Source: a virus. From it: a stretch of DNA of 28,134 nt. Shown piece by piece: positions 15,180 through 21,264 of this stretch (its first letter is position 1; each line of letters begins with the position of its first letter). A model generated the notes under the pieces. The model did not search any database. It saw nothing but the letters and a program-made list of their open reading frames with translations, and was not told where the DNA came from. Location: IMG/VR virus record IMGVR_UViG_3300017987_000291, positions 1 to 28,134 of that record, one strand, 5' to 3'. The position numbers and the translations under genes are program-made.

Positions 15180-15600
15180 CTAAGACACCCTCCGCACACG
15201 TCACGGCCAAAGGATACGTGGTCGTCTTCGGAGTCCAGGCGTAATCTCGTTTCAACCAAAGATTGCGCCAAACGAAGACACCATTCCCATGTTCGTTGAT
15301 TCTGTTGACCAAGGCCGTAACTTGCGGAGATTGCCGGTAGTCGGGATTTGGTCCCTTGTAGTTTGCTCTGTCAGTAACGTAAGGACAACCATTGGGAAGT
15401 TGTCTTTGCTTAACTGCCTCGCGAACAGTGAGACAGAAATGAATCCTTGTGAACCTACTCTGATAGCACGAACAAAGTTTGGACGCCAACTTGCAGCAAT
15501 AGAAAGGCGTGAAAAACAAAACGCCCTTCTCATCAGGAAGTGCCACGTAGCAGCAAATCCCGCATTTCGTGCACAGAGTCGGATCGTCCAAGTTCACCAT
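15166..15600 (-). CDS. CxxCxxCC cysteine-cluster protein (YkgJ-like)
   Basis: 144 residues from ATG 15600, which shares a base with the stop of the preceding gene (TGATG). CTKCGICC at 10-17 is the CxxCxxCC signature of the YkgJ/zinc- or iron-cluster family. Further Cys at 35, 36, 43, 45, 56 and 72 (FYCCKLASKLCSCY, GCPYV) complete the usual set. Family members are thought to bind metal or an Fe-S cluster; their reaction is generally unknown. In a phage structural operon it could help modify a neighbouring fibre protein, but that is inference. No membrane segment is present. Confidence 0.8.
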   Translation of the reverse strand: MVNLDDPTLCTKCGICCYVALPDEKGVLFFTPFYCCKLASKLCSCYQSRFTRIHFCLTVREAVKQRQLPNGCPYVTDRANYKGPNPDYRQSPQVTALVNRINEHGNGVFVWRNLWLKRDYAWTPKTTTYPLAVTCAEGVLDESP

Positions 15601-15935
15601 CAGACTTTCATCACCCTGATTGCCGTTACAGCTTTTGTGTTCCCGCAAAGAAGTTCAAGCGTCTCAGGTTGTCGATTCGGTTCCTCGAATTCCAGGTCTT
15701 CGCCCGGAATGAGGAAAGGGTACGAAGCATCAAGAACAGCTTCGGTCTTCGGCAACGTTCCACCAAGCATTCCAGCTTTCCCAAGCGTATAGTAAACCTT
15801 GTCCGAGTTAGTGAGGGGATTCTTGATGATGAAACGACGCATGGGACGGCCGAATACAACGATTGATCCATCGTCGTGATTGACATCCACGATGCCACCT
15901 TGTTTGTCCGTCAAGTCAAGAGTTGTGACAGCCAT
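15600..15935 (-). CDS. Small beta-rich structural-type protein
   Basis: 111 residues (MAVTTLDLTDKQGGIVDVNH, RRFIIKNPLTNSDKVYYTLG, ASYPFLIPGEDLEFEEPN). The composition and the 'x-x-PGEdLeFe' segment resemble small virion proteins such as head-tail connectors, decoration or fibre-base proteins. No family is assigned. AAGGAG precedes the ATG. It is the first non-basic gene after a run of basic proteins. Confidence 0.7.
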   Translation of the reverse strand: MAVTTLDLTDKQGGIVDVNHDDGSIVVFGRPMRRFIIKNPLTNSDKVYYTLGKAGMLGGTLPKTEAVLDASYPFLIPGEDLEFEEPNRQPETLELLCGNTKAVTAIRVMKV

Positions 15936-15947
15936 CTTTCACACTCC

Positions 15948-16196
15948 TTACAATGGGCTTTGACGGCCACGTTGAATCCGAAACTTCTTGTTGCTGCGTT
16001 CGGTGGAGGGACGCGCAGAAAGCGTGTTGTCTCTTCCGCCTCTCGGCAAAGCGCCTGCCTCTCTTTTGAAAGCACTCTTGGCGCTACCCATGTTGATTGT
16101 CACATCGGGAGTATATTTCGCCGAAGACTGCTTTCTCGTCCGCTTCGCGGTATTCCGTTTCGGTTCACGAGGGCCTTGATTGACTTTCTTCCCCAT
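15948..16196 (-). CDS. Small basic, disordered protein
   Basis: 82 residues, strongly basic and low in hydrophobics (MGKKVNQGPREPKRNTAKRT, ERSNKKFRIQRGRQSPL). AGGAG precedes the ATG at 16196. It follows three other small basic reading frames (16200-17096). Such proteins could bind DNA or RNA inside the capsid or act as scaffolds, but no family is recognised. Confidence 0.65.
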   Translation of the reverse strand: MGKKVNQGPREPKRNTAKRTRKQSSAKYTPDVTINMGSAKSAFKREAGALPRGGRDNTLSARPSTERSNKKFRIQRGRQSPL

Positions 16197-16199
16197 GAT

Positions 16200-16670
16200 T
16201 CACACTCTCCTATTCCGAACGCTCCTCGCAAGTCTTTCATTCAGATTCCCGTGCCGACTTCCCCTTCTTGTGTCACGAGGACGAGCGATCTTTTTTCTGA
16301 ATGCCTCTTTCTTACGCTCTACCTCGCGGTTTGTTTTGGCCTGTTCTTCGAGGAATTTCTGACGGCGCTCCAACTCGGAATCCCTTGCGTTTGAGACTGG
16401 ACTCGGTTGAAGGCTTGAGTTTTGTCTTGCCAAACTTTCCCCGCCTTGTGCTGATTGCCCGGATTGAACTTGCGATTGCATTTCGCGGAGCCTTAGCGCC
16501 TCTTCGATCCGGTACTTTACTCTTTCCTTGCGGTGCTTTTCCCTTACCAGCCTGTCCTTTGATGGGCTGCTTCTGCCGGGATTGATCCACGCCATCGGCA
16601 CGGGCTTGTGTTGTGGCGGAAGCGGACTCGGGGAACTCTTCAGGGGGTCTTCCACGAGGAACCCTTTCAC
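16200..16670 (-). CDS. Basic coiled-coil protein, overlaps 16312-16803 in another frame
   Basis: From GTG 16670 (AAGGA five bases upstream) this is 156 residues. An ATG at 16595 gives 131. The later part is clearly protein-like, with a charged helix (KHRKERVKYRIEEALRLREM; ELERRQKFLEEQAKTNREVE then RKKEAFRKKI). The frame at 16312-16803 looks more natural upstream of about 16590. The simplest reading is a single gene whose frame changes by +1 around 16560-16620, by a sequence error, a mutation or programmed shifting. If separate, the two genes would overlap by 359 bases, which is unlikely. Function unknown. Confidence 0.55.
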   Translation of the reverse strand: MKGFLVEDPLKSSPSPLPPQHKPVPMAWINPGRSSPSKDRLVREKHRKERVKYRIEEALRLREMQSQVQSGQSAQGGESLARQNSSLQPSPVSNARDSELERRQKFLEEQAKTNREVERKKEAFRKKIARPRDTRRGSRHGNLNERLARSVRNRRV

Positions 16671-16803
16671 TCAATTCCTTCGCCCGTTTGTAGAACTTCT
16701 TGCCGCCAGAAACAAAAGAAGCCCCCAATGCGTCTAGGGGGATTCCCTGTGGCGCTCTTCCAGCGTTTTGCAGAGCAATGGCATAGTTGATCTTCTTTGC
16801 CAT
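16312..16803 (-). CDS. Basic protein; N-terminal half natural, C-terminal half probably out of frame
   Basis: 163 residues starting MAKKINYAIALQNAGRAPQG just after the stop of the preceding gene. The first 70 residues (GASFVSGGKKFYKRAKELSE then RVPRGRPPEEF) read like a normal protein. From about residue 75 the sequence turns into low-complexity Lys/Gly/Pro/Arg, while the overlapping frame (16200-16670) encodes a convincing coiled coil. I therefore suspect that the true product begins here and continues in the other frame. Confidence 0.5.
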   Translation of the reverse strand: MAKKINYAIALQNAGRAPQGIPLDALGASFVSGGKKFYKRAKELSERVPRGRPPEEFPESASATTQARADGVDQSRQKQPIKGQAGKGKAPQGKSKVPDRRGAKAPRNAIASSIRAISTRRGKFGKTKLKPSTESSLKRKGFRVGAPSEIPRRTGQNKPRGRA

Positions 16804-16805
16804 TG

Positions 16806-17096
16806 CTATTTGCTCAAGCGATCAACTCGCGCAGTCTTGCTCGCGCGGTTCCCACCCTTGCCGCTGTACGGACCACCAATGGCCTTCTGCATAGAAGAGC
16901 CTGCACTTCCGCCGTAAGCAGCATTCCGCCGAGCAGTCACTTTTCTTCCGGTTGGAGACTTCGAATCGCCAGAGCCTGGAACAATGGACTTGCTCTTTCC
17001 AGGGCGATCCGTCCCATCTCTCCGGGCACCTTTATGTACATCCGCTTGCAGCCCCGAAGAACTCTTCTTGAAGCCCTTGATCCCGCTTCTGGTCAT
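16806..17096 (-). CDS. Small basic, disordered protein
   Basis: 96 residues from ATG 17096, chosen because AAGGAGG lies 7-13 bases upstream and the ATG comes 2 bases after the preceding stop. It is rich in Gly, Ser, Lys and Arg (MTRSGIKGFKKSSSGLQADV, GRKVTARRNAAYGGSAGSSM). No domain is recognised. It belongs to the group of small basic proteins of this region. Confidence 0.65.
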   Translation of the reverse strand: MTRSGIKGFKKSSSGLQADVHKGARRDGTDRPGKSKSIVPGSGDSKSPTGRKVTARRNAAYGGSAGSSMQKAIGGPYSGKGGNRASKTARVDRLSK

Positions 17097-17098
17097 GG

Positions 17099-17662
17099 CT
17101 ACTCCTCCTTCTTCTTTTTCTCTGCGCGCATCTCGTGTGCGCGTTTCTGTATGATCGGGTCTTTCAAAAGCGTTTGAAGCAACGCCGTGTTCTTCACCCA
17201 TGCGGCCACATCCTGTTCGTGGTTAATGATGTAGCCTGTGGCGTCGATCTTCTTGCGTTCCTCAAGGATGACTTCAACGAGGAACTTATCGCTGGCGTGT
17301 TCGTTGAGGAACTTCCTGTACTTCGGATCGTCAAACATACGGCCCATAGTTTGAAGCAGCGTAGAGCCTTTCGAACTCCTCGCTTCCATCTCGAACGGGC
17401 CGACTTCTTTTTGTCCGACCATGTTGACGATGAGTTGATCCTTCTTCACTCCGACGATTCGGAGCATCCCGTTCACTTCCTTAGGTAACTTCGTAGCGCG
17501 AGCGATGTGATGTACTTCTGTTCTCTCAGCCCTCAAGCAACTCGTACAGAACAGGATCAACACCACCATCGTCAAGGCCGGGATCAAGCGTCTCAAGGAC
17601 AGGTTCGGGATCGGGAGACATCTCTGCTTTGTCCGGCTCAGTGATGACTTTGAAGAAGGCAT
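17099..17662 (-). CDS. Putative phage lipoprotein overlapping a membrane-protein gene
   Basis: 187 residues. A hydrophobic stretch (about 27-42, LIPALTMVVLILFCTSC) ends at a Cys in a lipobox-like context, so a lipoprotein or signal-anchored protein is likely. The remainder is a soluble, charged alpha/beta domain (ERTEVHHIARATKLPKEVNG, FMEARSS-type loop, RKFLNEHASDKFLVEVILEE) ending in a Lys/Glu tail. The first ATG at 17662 has GAGGT 8 bases upstream, whereas the internal ATG at 17569 has none. So this gene overlaps the last 137 bases of the preceding gene in a different frame. Nested lipoprotein genes are typical of phage spanin pairs, but the family is not recognised. Confidence 0.65.
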   Translation of the reverse strand: MPSSKSSLSRTKQRCLPIPNLSLRRLIPALTMVVLILFCTSCLRAERTEVHHIARATKLPKEVNGMLRIVGVKKDQLIVNMVGQKEVGPFEMEARSSKGSTLLQTMGRMFDDPKYRKFLNEHASDKFLVEVILEERKKIDATGYIINHEQDVAAWVKNTALLQTLLKDPIIQKRAHEMRAEKKKKEE

Positions 17663-17723
17663 TAGCGATTACCTCAAAAATGGGCCGAAGGAGACTCAAG
17701 AGGATCGTAACAACAGCGGACAT
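17526..17723 (-). CDS. Small membrane protein
   Basis: 65 residues. An N-terminal hydrophobic segment (VVTILLSLLRPIFEVIANAF, 4-23) is followed by an acidic tail (PDPEPVLETLDPGLDDGGVD). GGAGG lies upstream of the ATG. Its last 137 bases are also read by the lipoprotein-like gene. Together with the larger membrane protein upstream and the tiny TM frame before it, this may be the lysis cassette (holin/spanin), but no family is recognised. Confidence 0.65.
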   Translation of the reverse strand: MSAVVTILLSLLRPIFEVIANAFFKVITEPDKAEMSPDPEPVLETLDPGLDDGGVDPVLYELLEG

Positions 17724-17725
17724 GT

Positions 17726-18262
17726 TTAATCCTCCTCCTTCTCCTTTTTCTCCTTCATCTTCTTCACGATCTTCGAAACGATTGCCTCAAGCCGTTGGGT
17801 TCCCCACTTCAGCAACAGCTTCTTTGCATCGCCCGTGGCAATCTCCTTGGCAAAGAGAATCGCCTTCTCTCGGGCCATCTTCCGTTCGTCCTTCGACAAC
17901 TTGCCGTCAGCAGCCGCCTTCTTCGCTTCCCACACGAACTCTTCGTATGCCTTGTGAACACCCGCTTCCAGCGCGGCCAAGGCTTCCTTCCCGGCTCCAT
18001 CACCAAAGCCCAACTTGTGCCACAGGTCCAAGCCGAAAATCCATGTGAGGGCAGCGCCACCAAGACTTGCCAAGCCTTTCCACACGAACTCAAACGTGAG
18101 CACGAACTGAAGCCAGGACGGCATCTCCCACGTTCCTTCAGCCGGAACAGGAGCGGGCGCTTCCCCGGCAAGAACAGCAAGACAAGACAGCGACGTGAGA
18201 ACAACGAGTGAACCAACAACAACAGACCGACGAGATGGAGTAGGCTGTAGCCGATCCTTCAT
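17726..18262 (-). CDS. Holin-like membrane protein
   Basis: 178 residues. The hydrophobic N-terminus (VVVGSLVVLTSLSCLAVLAG, 14-33) could be a signal peptide or TM1, and a second hydrophobic segment (WLQFVLTFEFVW then ASLGGAALTWIFGL) is near 50-78. A helical cytoplasmic-type region follows (AGVHKAYEEFVWEAKKAAAD then GKLSKDERKMAREKAI), like the 'DGKL-x-x-xEk' helix of LLH/holin-6 family proteins. The C-terminus is Lys/Glu-rich. This fits a holin-type lysis protein but the match is by pattern only. AAAGGAG precedes the start. Confidence 0.6.
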   Translation of the reverse strand: MKDRLQPTPSRRSVVVGSLVVLTSLSCLAVLAGEAPAPVPAEGTWEMPSWLQFVLTFEFVWKGLASLGGAALTWIFGLDLWHKLGFGDGAGKEALAALEAGVHKAYEEFVWEAKKAAADGKLSKDERKMAREKAILFAKEIATGDAKKLLLKWGTQRLEAIVSKIVKKMKEKKEKEED

Positions 18263-18274
18263 GGTCTTCTCCTT

Positions 18275-18367
18275 TCATATCAGGCAGTAAAAGCCAATGA
18301 CCGTTGCCGCGATTCCCAGGATCAGCAACAGCCAATCCCACACGTCTTGTAATGGCGAGGGGACTAT
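18275..18367 (-). CDS. Possible 30-residue transmembrane peptide with a non-standard start
   Basis: Reading on from the preceding gene's stop in the overlapping frame gives VPSPLQDVWDWLLLILGIAA then TVIGFYCLI and a TGA: one amphipathic turn and one hydrophobic helix. No ATG is available. The first in-frame codon after an AAAGGA ribosome site is ATA, which would overlap the previous stop as ATAG, just as other genes here overlap as ATGA. GTG at residue 9 (22 residues) is the other choice. Its position before the holin-like gene fits a small lysis or membrane-active peptide. Confidence 0.35.
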   Translation of the reverse strand: MVPSPLQDVWDWLLLILGIAATVIGFYCLI

Positions 18368-18639
18368 GGGCGGGTTCCTTTGCGAGCGGCAGCTTTGGAG
18401 GGAGATCGCGCCATACGCTTCAAGTCGCCAACCGTTGCGCCCTTGAAGGTCACTGGCGGATTGAGGAGCGGTGGGACTGCGTTCTTGTTCCGACGACCCT
18501 GCTCCTCGGATCGCGCGGGAAGGTCTTGTGACGAGAAAGACGGGCGAAGCCCCTTGGTGGACAACGCCCCTCGTCTCTTCGTTTCGCGGACGGTTTGCCG
18601 TACCGTTCGCTCAGGTATGCGCCTACGTCCCTTTGCCAT
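18364..18639 (-). CDS. Small basic protein, first gene after a promoter-like region
   Basis: 91 residues, very basic (MAKGRRRIPERTVRQTVRET, KAAARKGTRP at the end), with no membrane segment and no known domain. There is no clear Shine-Dalgarno sequence before the ATG at 18639. A TTGACA/GATAAG promoter-like pair lies only about 10 bases upstream, so a leaderless or very short-leader mRNA is possible. Confidence 0.6.
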   Translation of the reverse strand: MAKGRRRIPERTVRQTVRETKRRGALSTKGLRPSFSSQDLPARSEEQGRRNKNAVPPLLNPPVTFKGATVGDLKRMARSPSKAAARKGTRP

Positions 18640-18646
18640 GAGGACA

Positions 18647-18677
18647 ATCTTATCCAGGACAGGGCACCCCTTGTCAA
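18647..18677 (-). promoter_or_regulatory. Putative sigma70-like promoter for the lysis/structural block
   Basis: On the minus strand TTGACA (18672-18677) is followed 17 bases later by GATAAG, or 19 bases later by TAAGAT. This is the only sizeable noncoding gap between the sulfotransferase gene and the next block. An inverted repeat GGGCACCC (18662-18669) / GGGTGCCC (18702-18709) surrounds the -35 side and may be an operator. A second TTGACAAAGG lies further upstream. Confidence 0.4.
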
Positions 18678-18744
18678 GAGAAAAATTTCAGGGGTTTGGA
18701 AGGGTGCCCCACGGCGGGTTCCTTTGTCAAGACTTTTGGAAAGA

Positions 18745-19449
18745 TTATCCGTGCTCAAAAGCCCTCGTCTTAAGCGTATTCCAGAGCGTTTGAAGCGCCG
18801 GGGGAAGACCCTCAGTGGTCGGCGGGTGCATGTCATGGAAGCGATTGACGAGCGCCACCACGCCTTCAAACGCCGTGGGTGAAGGCTGGATTCCAAAGAA
18901 GTCTCCGCTTGGCTCTTTCGCCTTGAAGAACGCCGGGACAAGGGCAGGGTCTTTCCAAAGCCGCTCGAAGTCGAAGATCACGAACTTGTTTGACTGAAGA
19001 AAATGATCCACCCTCCCCCGGTGGTAGTTGAACCACGCTTCGTTGCCCGATCCGGTGGGTACGCCGAAGTTCGCCTTCATCGCCGGGGCAACGCTTGTGG
19101 GATGCCGGATAACGAGCATGAAACGAGCATCGGGAAAGAGCATGTGCCACGCATCGATGTAGAGCAGCGTTCGTGGATCATAGAAGCACCAAGGCCGTTC
19201 CCTCTCCATGAGGCTCTTCCACTTGTTGATCTTCCCGTAAGGGAAGAACGTCTTTGCATCCTGTGGAGCAGGTACAGAGAGAATCCCGGTCTTGTCGCAC
19301 CCGGATACCATCTGCGCGTCTTTGTGCACTTTATCGACAATGCCCTTATCGACGTGCTCGACTCCACAGACTTCGAGAATGTCCTCAAGCAGAGTAGCGC
19401 CACTACAAGGCATCCCGAGAACGATGATGGGCGCGTTAGTGTAGCTCAT
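18745..19449 (-). CDS. Sulfotransferase-like protein
   Basis: 234 residues from ATG 19449 (ATGA overlap with the previous gene, AAGGAG upstream). APIIVLGMPCSGATLLEDIL (6-25) has the shape of the 5'-phosphosulfate loop of PAPS-dependent sulfotransferases ('PRSGTTLL'). MLVIRHPTSVAPAMKANFG (111-129) matches the 3'-phosphate-binding R-x-P-x-x-x-x-S region. VIFDFERLWKDP resembles the later 'yE-x-L-x-x-dP' step. The length is near the family minimum. Such enzymes transfer sulfate to sugars, peptides or small molecules. The acceptor here is unknown and could be a host surface polymer or a virion protein. A plain P-loop kinase is less likely given the second motif. Confidence 0.72.
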   Translation of the reverse strand: MSYTNAPIIVLGMPCSGATLLEDILEVCGVEHVDKGIVDKVHKDAQMVSGCDKTGILSVPAPQDAKTFFPYGKINKWKSLMERERPWCFYDPRTLLYIDAWHMLFPDARFMLVIRHPTSVAPAMKANFGVPTGSGNEAWFNYHRGRVDHFLQSNKFVIFDFERLWKDPALVPAFFKAKEPSGDFFGIQPSPTAFEGVVALVNRFHDMHPPTTEGLPPALQTLWNTLKTRAFEHG

Positions 19450-19679
19450 CTTGCTTTTCTCCTTTTTGGTGGTCTTCCTGGCCGTTTGTTCAACTTCTTC
19501 GCTTTCTCGACAGCCTTGAGAATGCGCTTGAACGACTTGGGACTGTGTTTTGCCAGCGCGGACCAAGCCCCCATATAGAAAACGTCCGTCATAGTCACTT
19601 TTCCCTTTTCAACAAGCCGTTTTAGCTCATCGAAAAGGCACTTCTCTACTCGAATATTGACTTGTACGGATTTTTTCAT
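19446..19679 (-). CDS. Ribbon-helix-helix-like small DNA-binding protein
   Basis: 77 residues from ATG 19679, which overlaps the stop of the preceding gene as ATGA. An upstream ATG at 19703 would add 8 residues. KSVQVNIRVEKCLFDELKRL then VEKGKVTMTDVFYMGAWSAL has the strand followed by two helices of an Arc/CopG type ribbon-helix-helix domain. The C-terminus is a basic tail (KRPGRPPKRRKAR). It probably binds DNA and may regulate phage promoters; targets are unknown. Confidence 0.65.
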   Translation of the reverse strand: MKKSVQVNIRVEKCLFDELKRLVEKGKVTMTDVFYMGAWSALAKHSPKSFKRILKAVEKAKKLNKRPGRPPKRRKAR

Positions 19680-20104
19680 TGGCTTTTTCGTTGTCTGTCC
19701 CACTCTTCACGTGCTTTGGTGCCGAGAGGGGGCGGCAAGGCTTCGTCAACCGCTTCGATTGGCTCTTTTTCCGCTGTTTTTCCTTTCTGGATGACTTTCA
19801 CGACAGGTGGCGGCGTTCGAACATCGTTTTTCACGACCACATCCGGCACTTTCACGACTTCGCGGACAACTTCACGCTCAACTTCGCGGATTTGGACAGG
19901 CGGCACGTTGTTTTGAATCTGAATCGAGCCTTCCGGGAGCGTTGCCTTGACTTCAGACGTTACTTTCACATCAGAAGGCTGATAAACCGGCTGAACAAAC
20001 TTCGGTGGAGACACAAAAAGCGTCCCGAGAACGATTGCCGCCGTGCAAATCGGCACTCCAAAGAAGATCACAAGAGGTTCCTTCCCCTCCATCTCCAATT
20101 TCAT
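19676..20104 (-). CDS. Membrane-anchored protein with a Pro/Val-rich exterior part
   Basis: 142 residues from ATG 20104 (ATGA overlap; AAAGGAG upstream). One hydrophobic segment (LVIFFGVPICTAAIVLGTLF, 11-30) is followed by a long Val/Pro/Glu-rich region (IREVEREVVREVVKVPDVVV) likely to lie outside the membrane. It ends in a basic segment. No lipobox and no catalytic motif are seen. It could be a tether or envelope-spanning protein. Confidence 0.68.
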   Translation of the reverse strand: MKLEMEGKEPLVIFFGVPICTAAIVLGTLFVSPPKFVQPVYQPSDVKVTSEVKATLPEGSIQIQNNVPPVQIREVEREVVREVVKVPDVVVKNDVRTPPPVVKVIQKGKTAEKEPIEAVDEALPPPLGTKAREEWDRQRKSQ

Positions 20105-20457
20105 GGCGTTTTCTCCTTTCTTCGTCCTGTAGGACGCATTGTTACCCCCCATCTAACAAGAAAACTTCCCACAGCTTGTCCCGACAAGCTGAAAGTCTTT
20201 CCAATTTCCCGAAGAGTCATCCCTTTCGCGTACATGCGGCGCATTCGCTTCAATCTTTCAGGATGCTGACAGTTACCTTTGTTTCTAACATTCTCTCGGA
20301 GTTCCACATTCCGTTTATGGAGATTCACACGCACGCCAGCGCACGACATTTTGAAGCGTTCGGCGAGTTTCTTGACAGTTTTTCCTTCGCCGTACAACTT
20401 AGCGATCAAATCTCCGCGCTTTTCGCACTTCGCTCTAGTGAATCTTTTCGTTTTCAT
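20101..20457 (-). CDS. Double helix-turn-helix DNA-binding protein
   Basis: 118 residues from ATG 20457, which overlaps the preceding stop as ATGA. Two similar HTH segments are visible: LIAKLYGEGKTVKKLAERFK then MSCAGVRVNLHKRN (17-50), and RLKRMRRMYAKGMTLREIGK then TFSLSGQAVGSFLVRWGV (68-105). Both have the 'GkTvkkLAerFkmS' / 'GmTLrEIGktFslS' form of resolvase- or sigma-region-4-like HTHs. The tandem arrangement suits binding of a dyad or direct-repeat operator. It is a candidate regulator for the palindromes in this window. Confidence 0.72.
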   Translation of the reverse strand: MKTKRFTRAKCEKRGDLIAKLYGEGKTVKKLAERFKMSCAGVRVNLHKRNVELRENVRNKGNCQHPERLKRMRRMYAKGMTLREIGKTFSLSGQAVGSFLVRWGVTMRPTGRRKEKTP

Positions 20458-20852
20458 TCCGGTTTCCTCAACACGATCTGACTGACGATCAGCAACGTGG
20501 ACTTCAAGACTTCTCCACCACCCCAAAGCTGAACTTCGTATGTATCAGGCCCGTCAAACTTCACTTCCACTCCGGCAGTAATCGTCGCCAAGGCTGTTCT
20601 GTCTTTTATGTGAAGCGTCAATTCAAGATTCGCTAAAATTTCTCCCGTGCTGACTTTCACAATGCGCAAACTCGTTTTACAATCACCACCCCCGCCTGAA
20701 AAAGAGATAAACACATTCTTTCTCATCACTGCGGGAAAACTGAATGCGTTGAAGTTCTTGAATATACCGATGATGCTCATCTTGCCGGTGCCTTGCTCAA
20801 GGATGGTTTGGTCACAAAGAGTGAGAATATGTACAACAGGCATCATTTCCAT
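20454..20852 (-). CDS. DUF6941-like protein
   Basis: 132 residues. MEMMPVVHILTLCDQTILEQ then GTGKMSIIGIFKNFNAFSFP matches the start of the DUF6941 family ('hillCD-x-x-x-D-x-x-tgKlsliGvFd...fPa'). A beta-rich domain with FISFSGGGGDCKTSLRIVKV and YEVQLWGGGEVLKSTLLIVS follows. Proteins of this family have no established role. A perfect 20-base palindrome lies 12 bases before the start codon, between it and the upstream gene, so expression is probably separately controlled. Confidence 0.7.
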   Translation of the reverse strand: MEMMPVVHILTLCDQTILEQGTGKMSIIGIFKNFNAFSFPAVMRKNVFISFSGGGGDCKTSLRIVKVSTGEILANLELTLHIKDRTALATITAGVEVKFDGPDTYEVQLWGGGEVLKSTLLIVSQIVLRKPE

Positions 20853-20864
20853 GGAGTTGTCTCC

Positions 20865-20884
20865 AATCCTGTATATACAGGATT
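20865..20884. promoter_or_regulatory. Perfect 20-bp palindrome AATCCTGTATATACAGGATT
   Basis: The 20-base sequence equals its own reverse complement. It lies between the stop of the gene at 20884-21264 and the start of the DUF6941-like gene. The same core CTGTATATACAG recurs at 21855-21866 over the early promoter. The short gap and the repeat suggest an operator for a phage or host repressor. The core resembles a LexA box but is 4 bases shorter. Confidence 0.6.
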
Positions 20885-21264
20885 TAGTAGTACGGTCTGC
20901 CTTCCTCGAAAGCTATGTCGTCGCCTTCCAACACATCTCCGTCTCCCAATTCTTCAAATTCGTTATCTCCGGCACTTAACTCTTTCTGAATACTTTTATC
21001 GCTGAGGTAATTCTCCAAGTGTTCCTTCACCGAATTGCGACACCATTCCTGCCCGACGAGCCAATCAAGATACTCCAGCCCTTCTTTCGTACACGCGATC
21101 ATGTCAAGAGTTTGTCCTTTGTACTTGCCAAAAGAAATCACGAAGACCTTCGCTTTTTCAAACTCCTTCTCCTTTTTCTTCTTCACTTCCTTTTCTTTCA
21201 CCGCCGTCTTTTCCGGCAAGCGTTTCTTTGTTGACTTCGAACGCTTGCTTTTTGTTTTTCCCAT
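20884..21264 (-). CDS. ExoX-C / DUF3820-like protein with a Lys-rich N-terminus
   Basis: 126 residues. VISFGKYKGQTLDMI then EGLEYLDWLVGQEW (43-74) matches the 'pFGKyKGk-x-l-x-x-v...YL-x-Wl' motif of the DUF3820/exodeoxyribonuclease X C-terminal family, often found alone in phages. The first 38 residues are almost only Lys, Glu, Arg and Ser, and the C-terminus is acidic. The start at 21264 overlaps the end of the previous gene by 107 bases in another frame, and its ribosome site (AAGGAG) is too close to the ATG. The exact start is therefore uncertain. Confidence 0.68.
   Translation of the reverse strand: MGKTKSKRSKSTKKRLPEKTAVKEKEVKKKKEKEFEKAKVFVISFGKYKGQTLDMIACTKEGLEYLDWLVGQEWCRNSVKEHLENYLSDKSIQKELSAGDNEFEELGDGDVLEGDDIAFEEGRPYY

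Noticed and set aside
20869-20880. SOS/LexA box
   Set aside because: CTGT and ACAG are separated by 4 bases, not the 8 of an enterobacterial LexA box. I keep it as an unassigned operator-like dyad.
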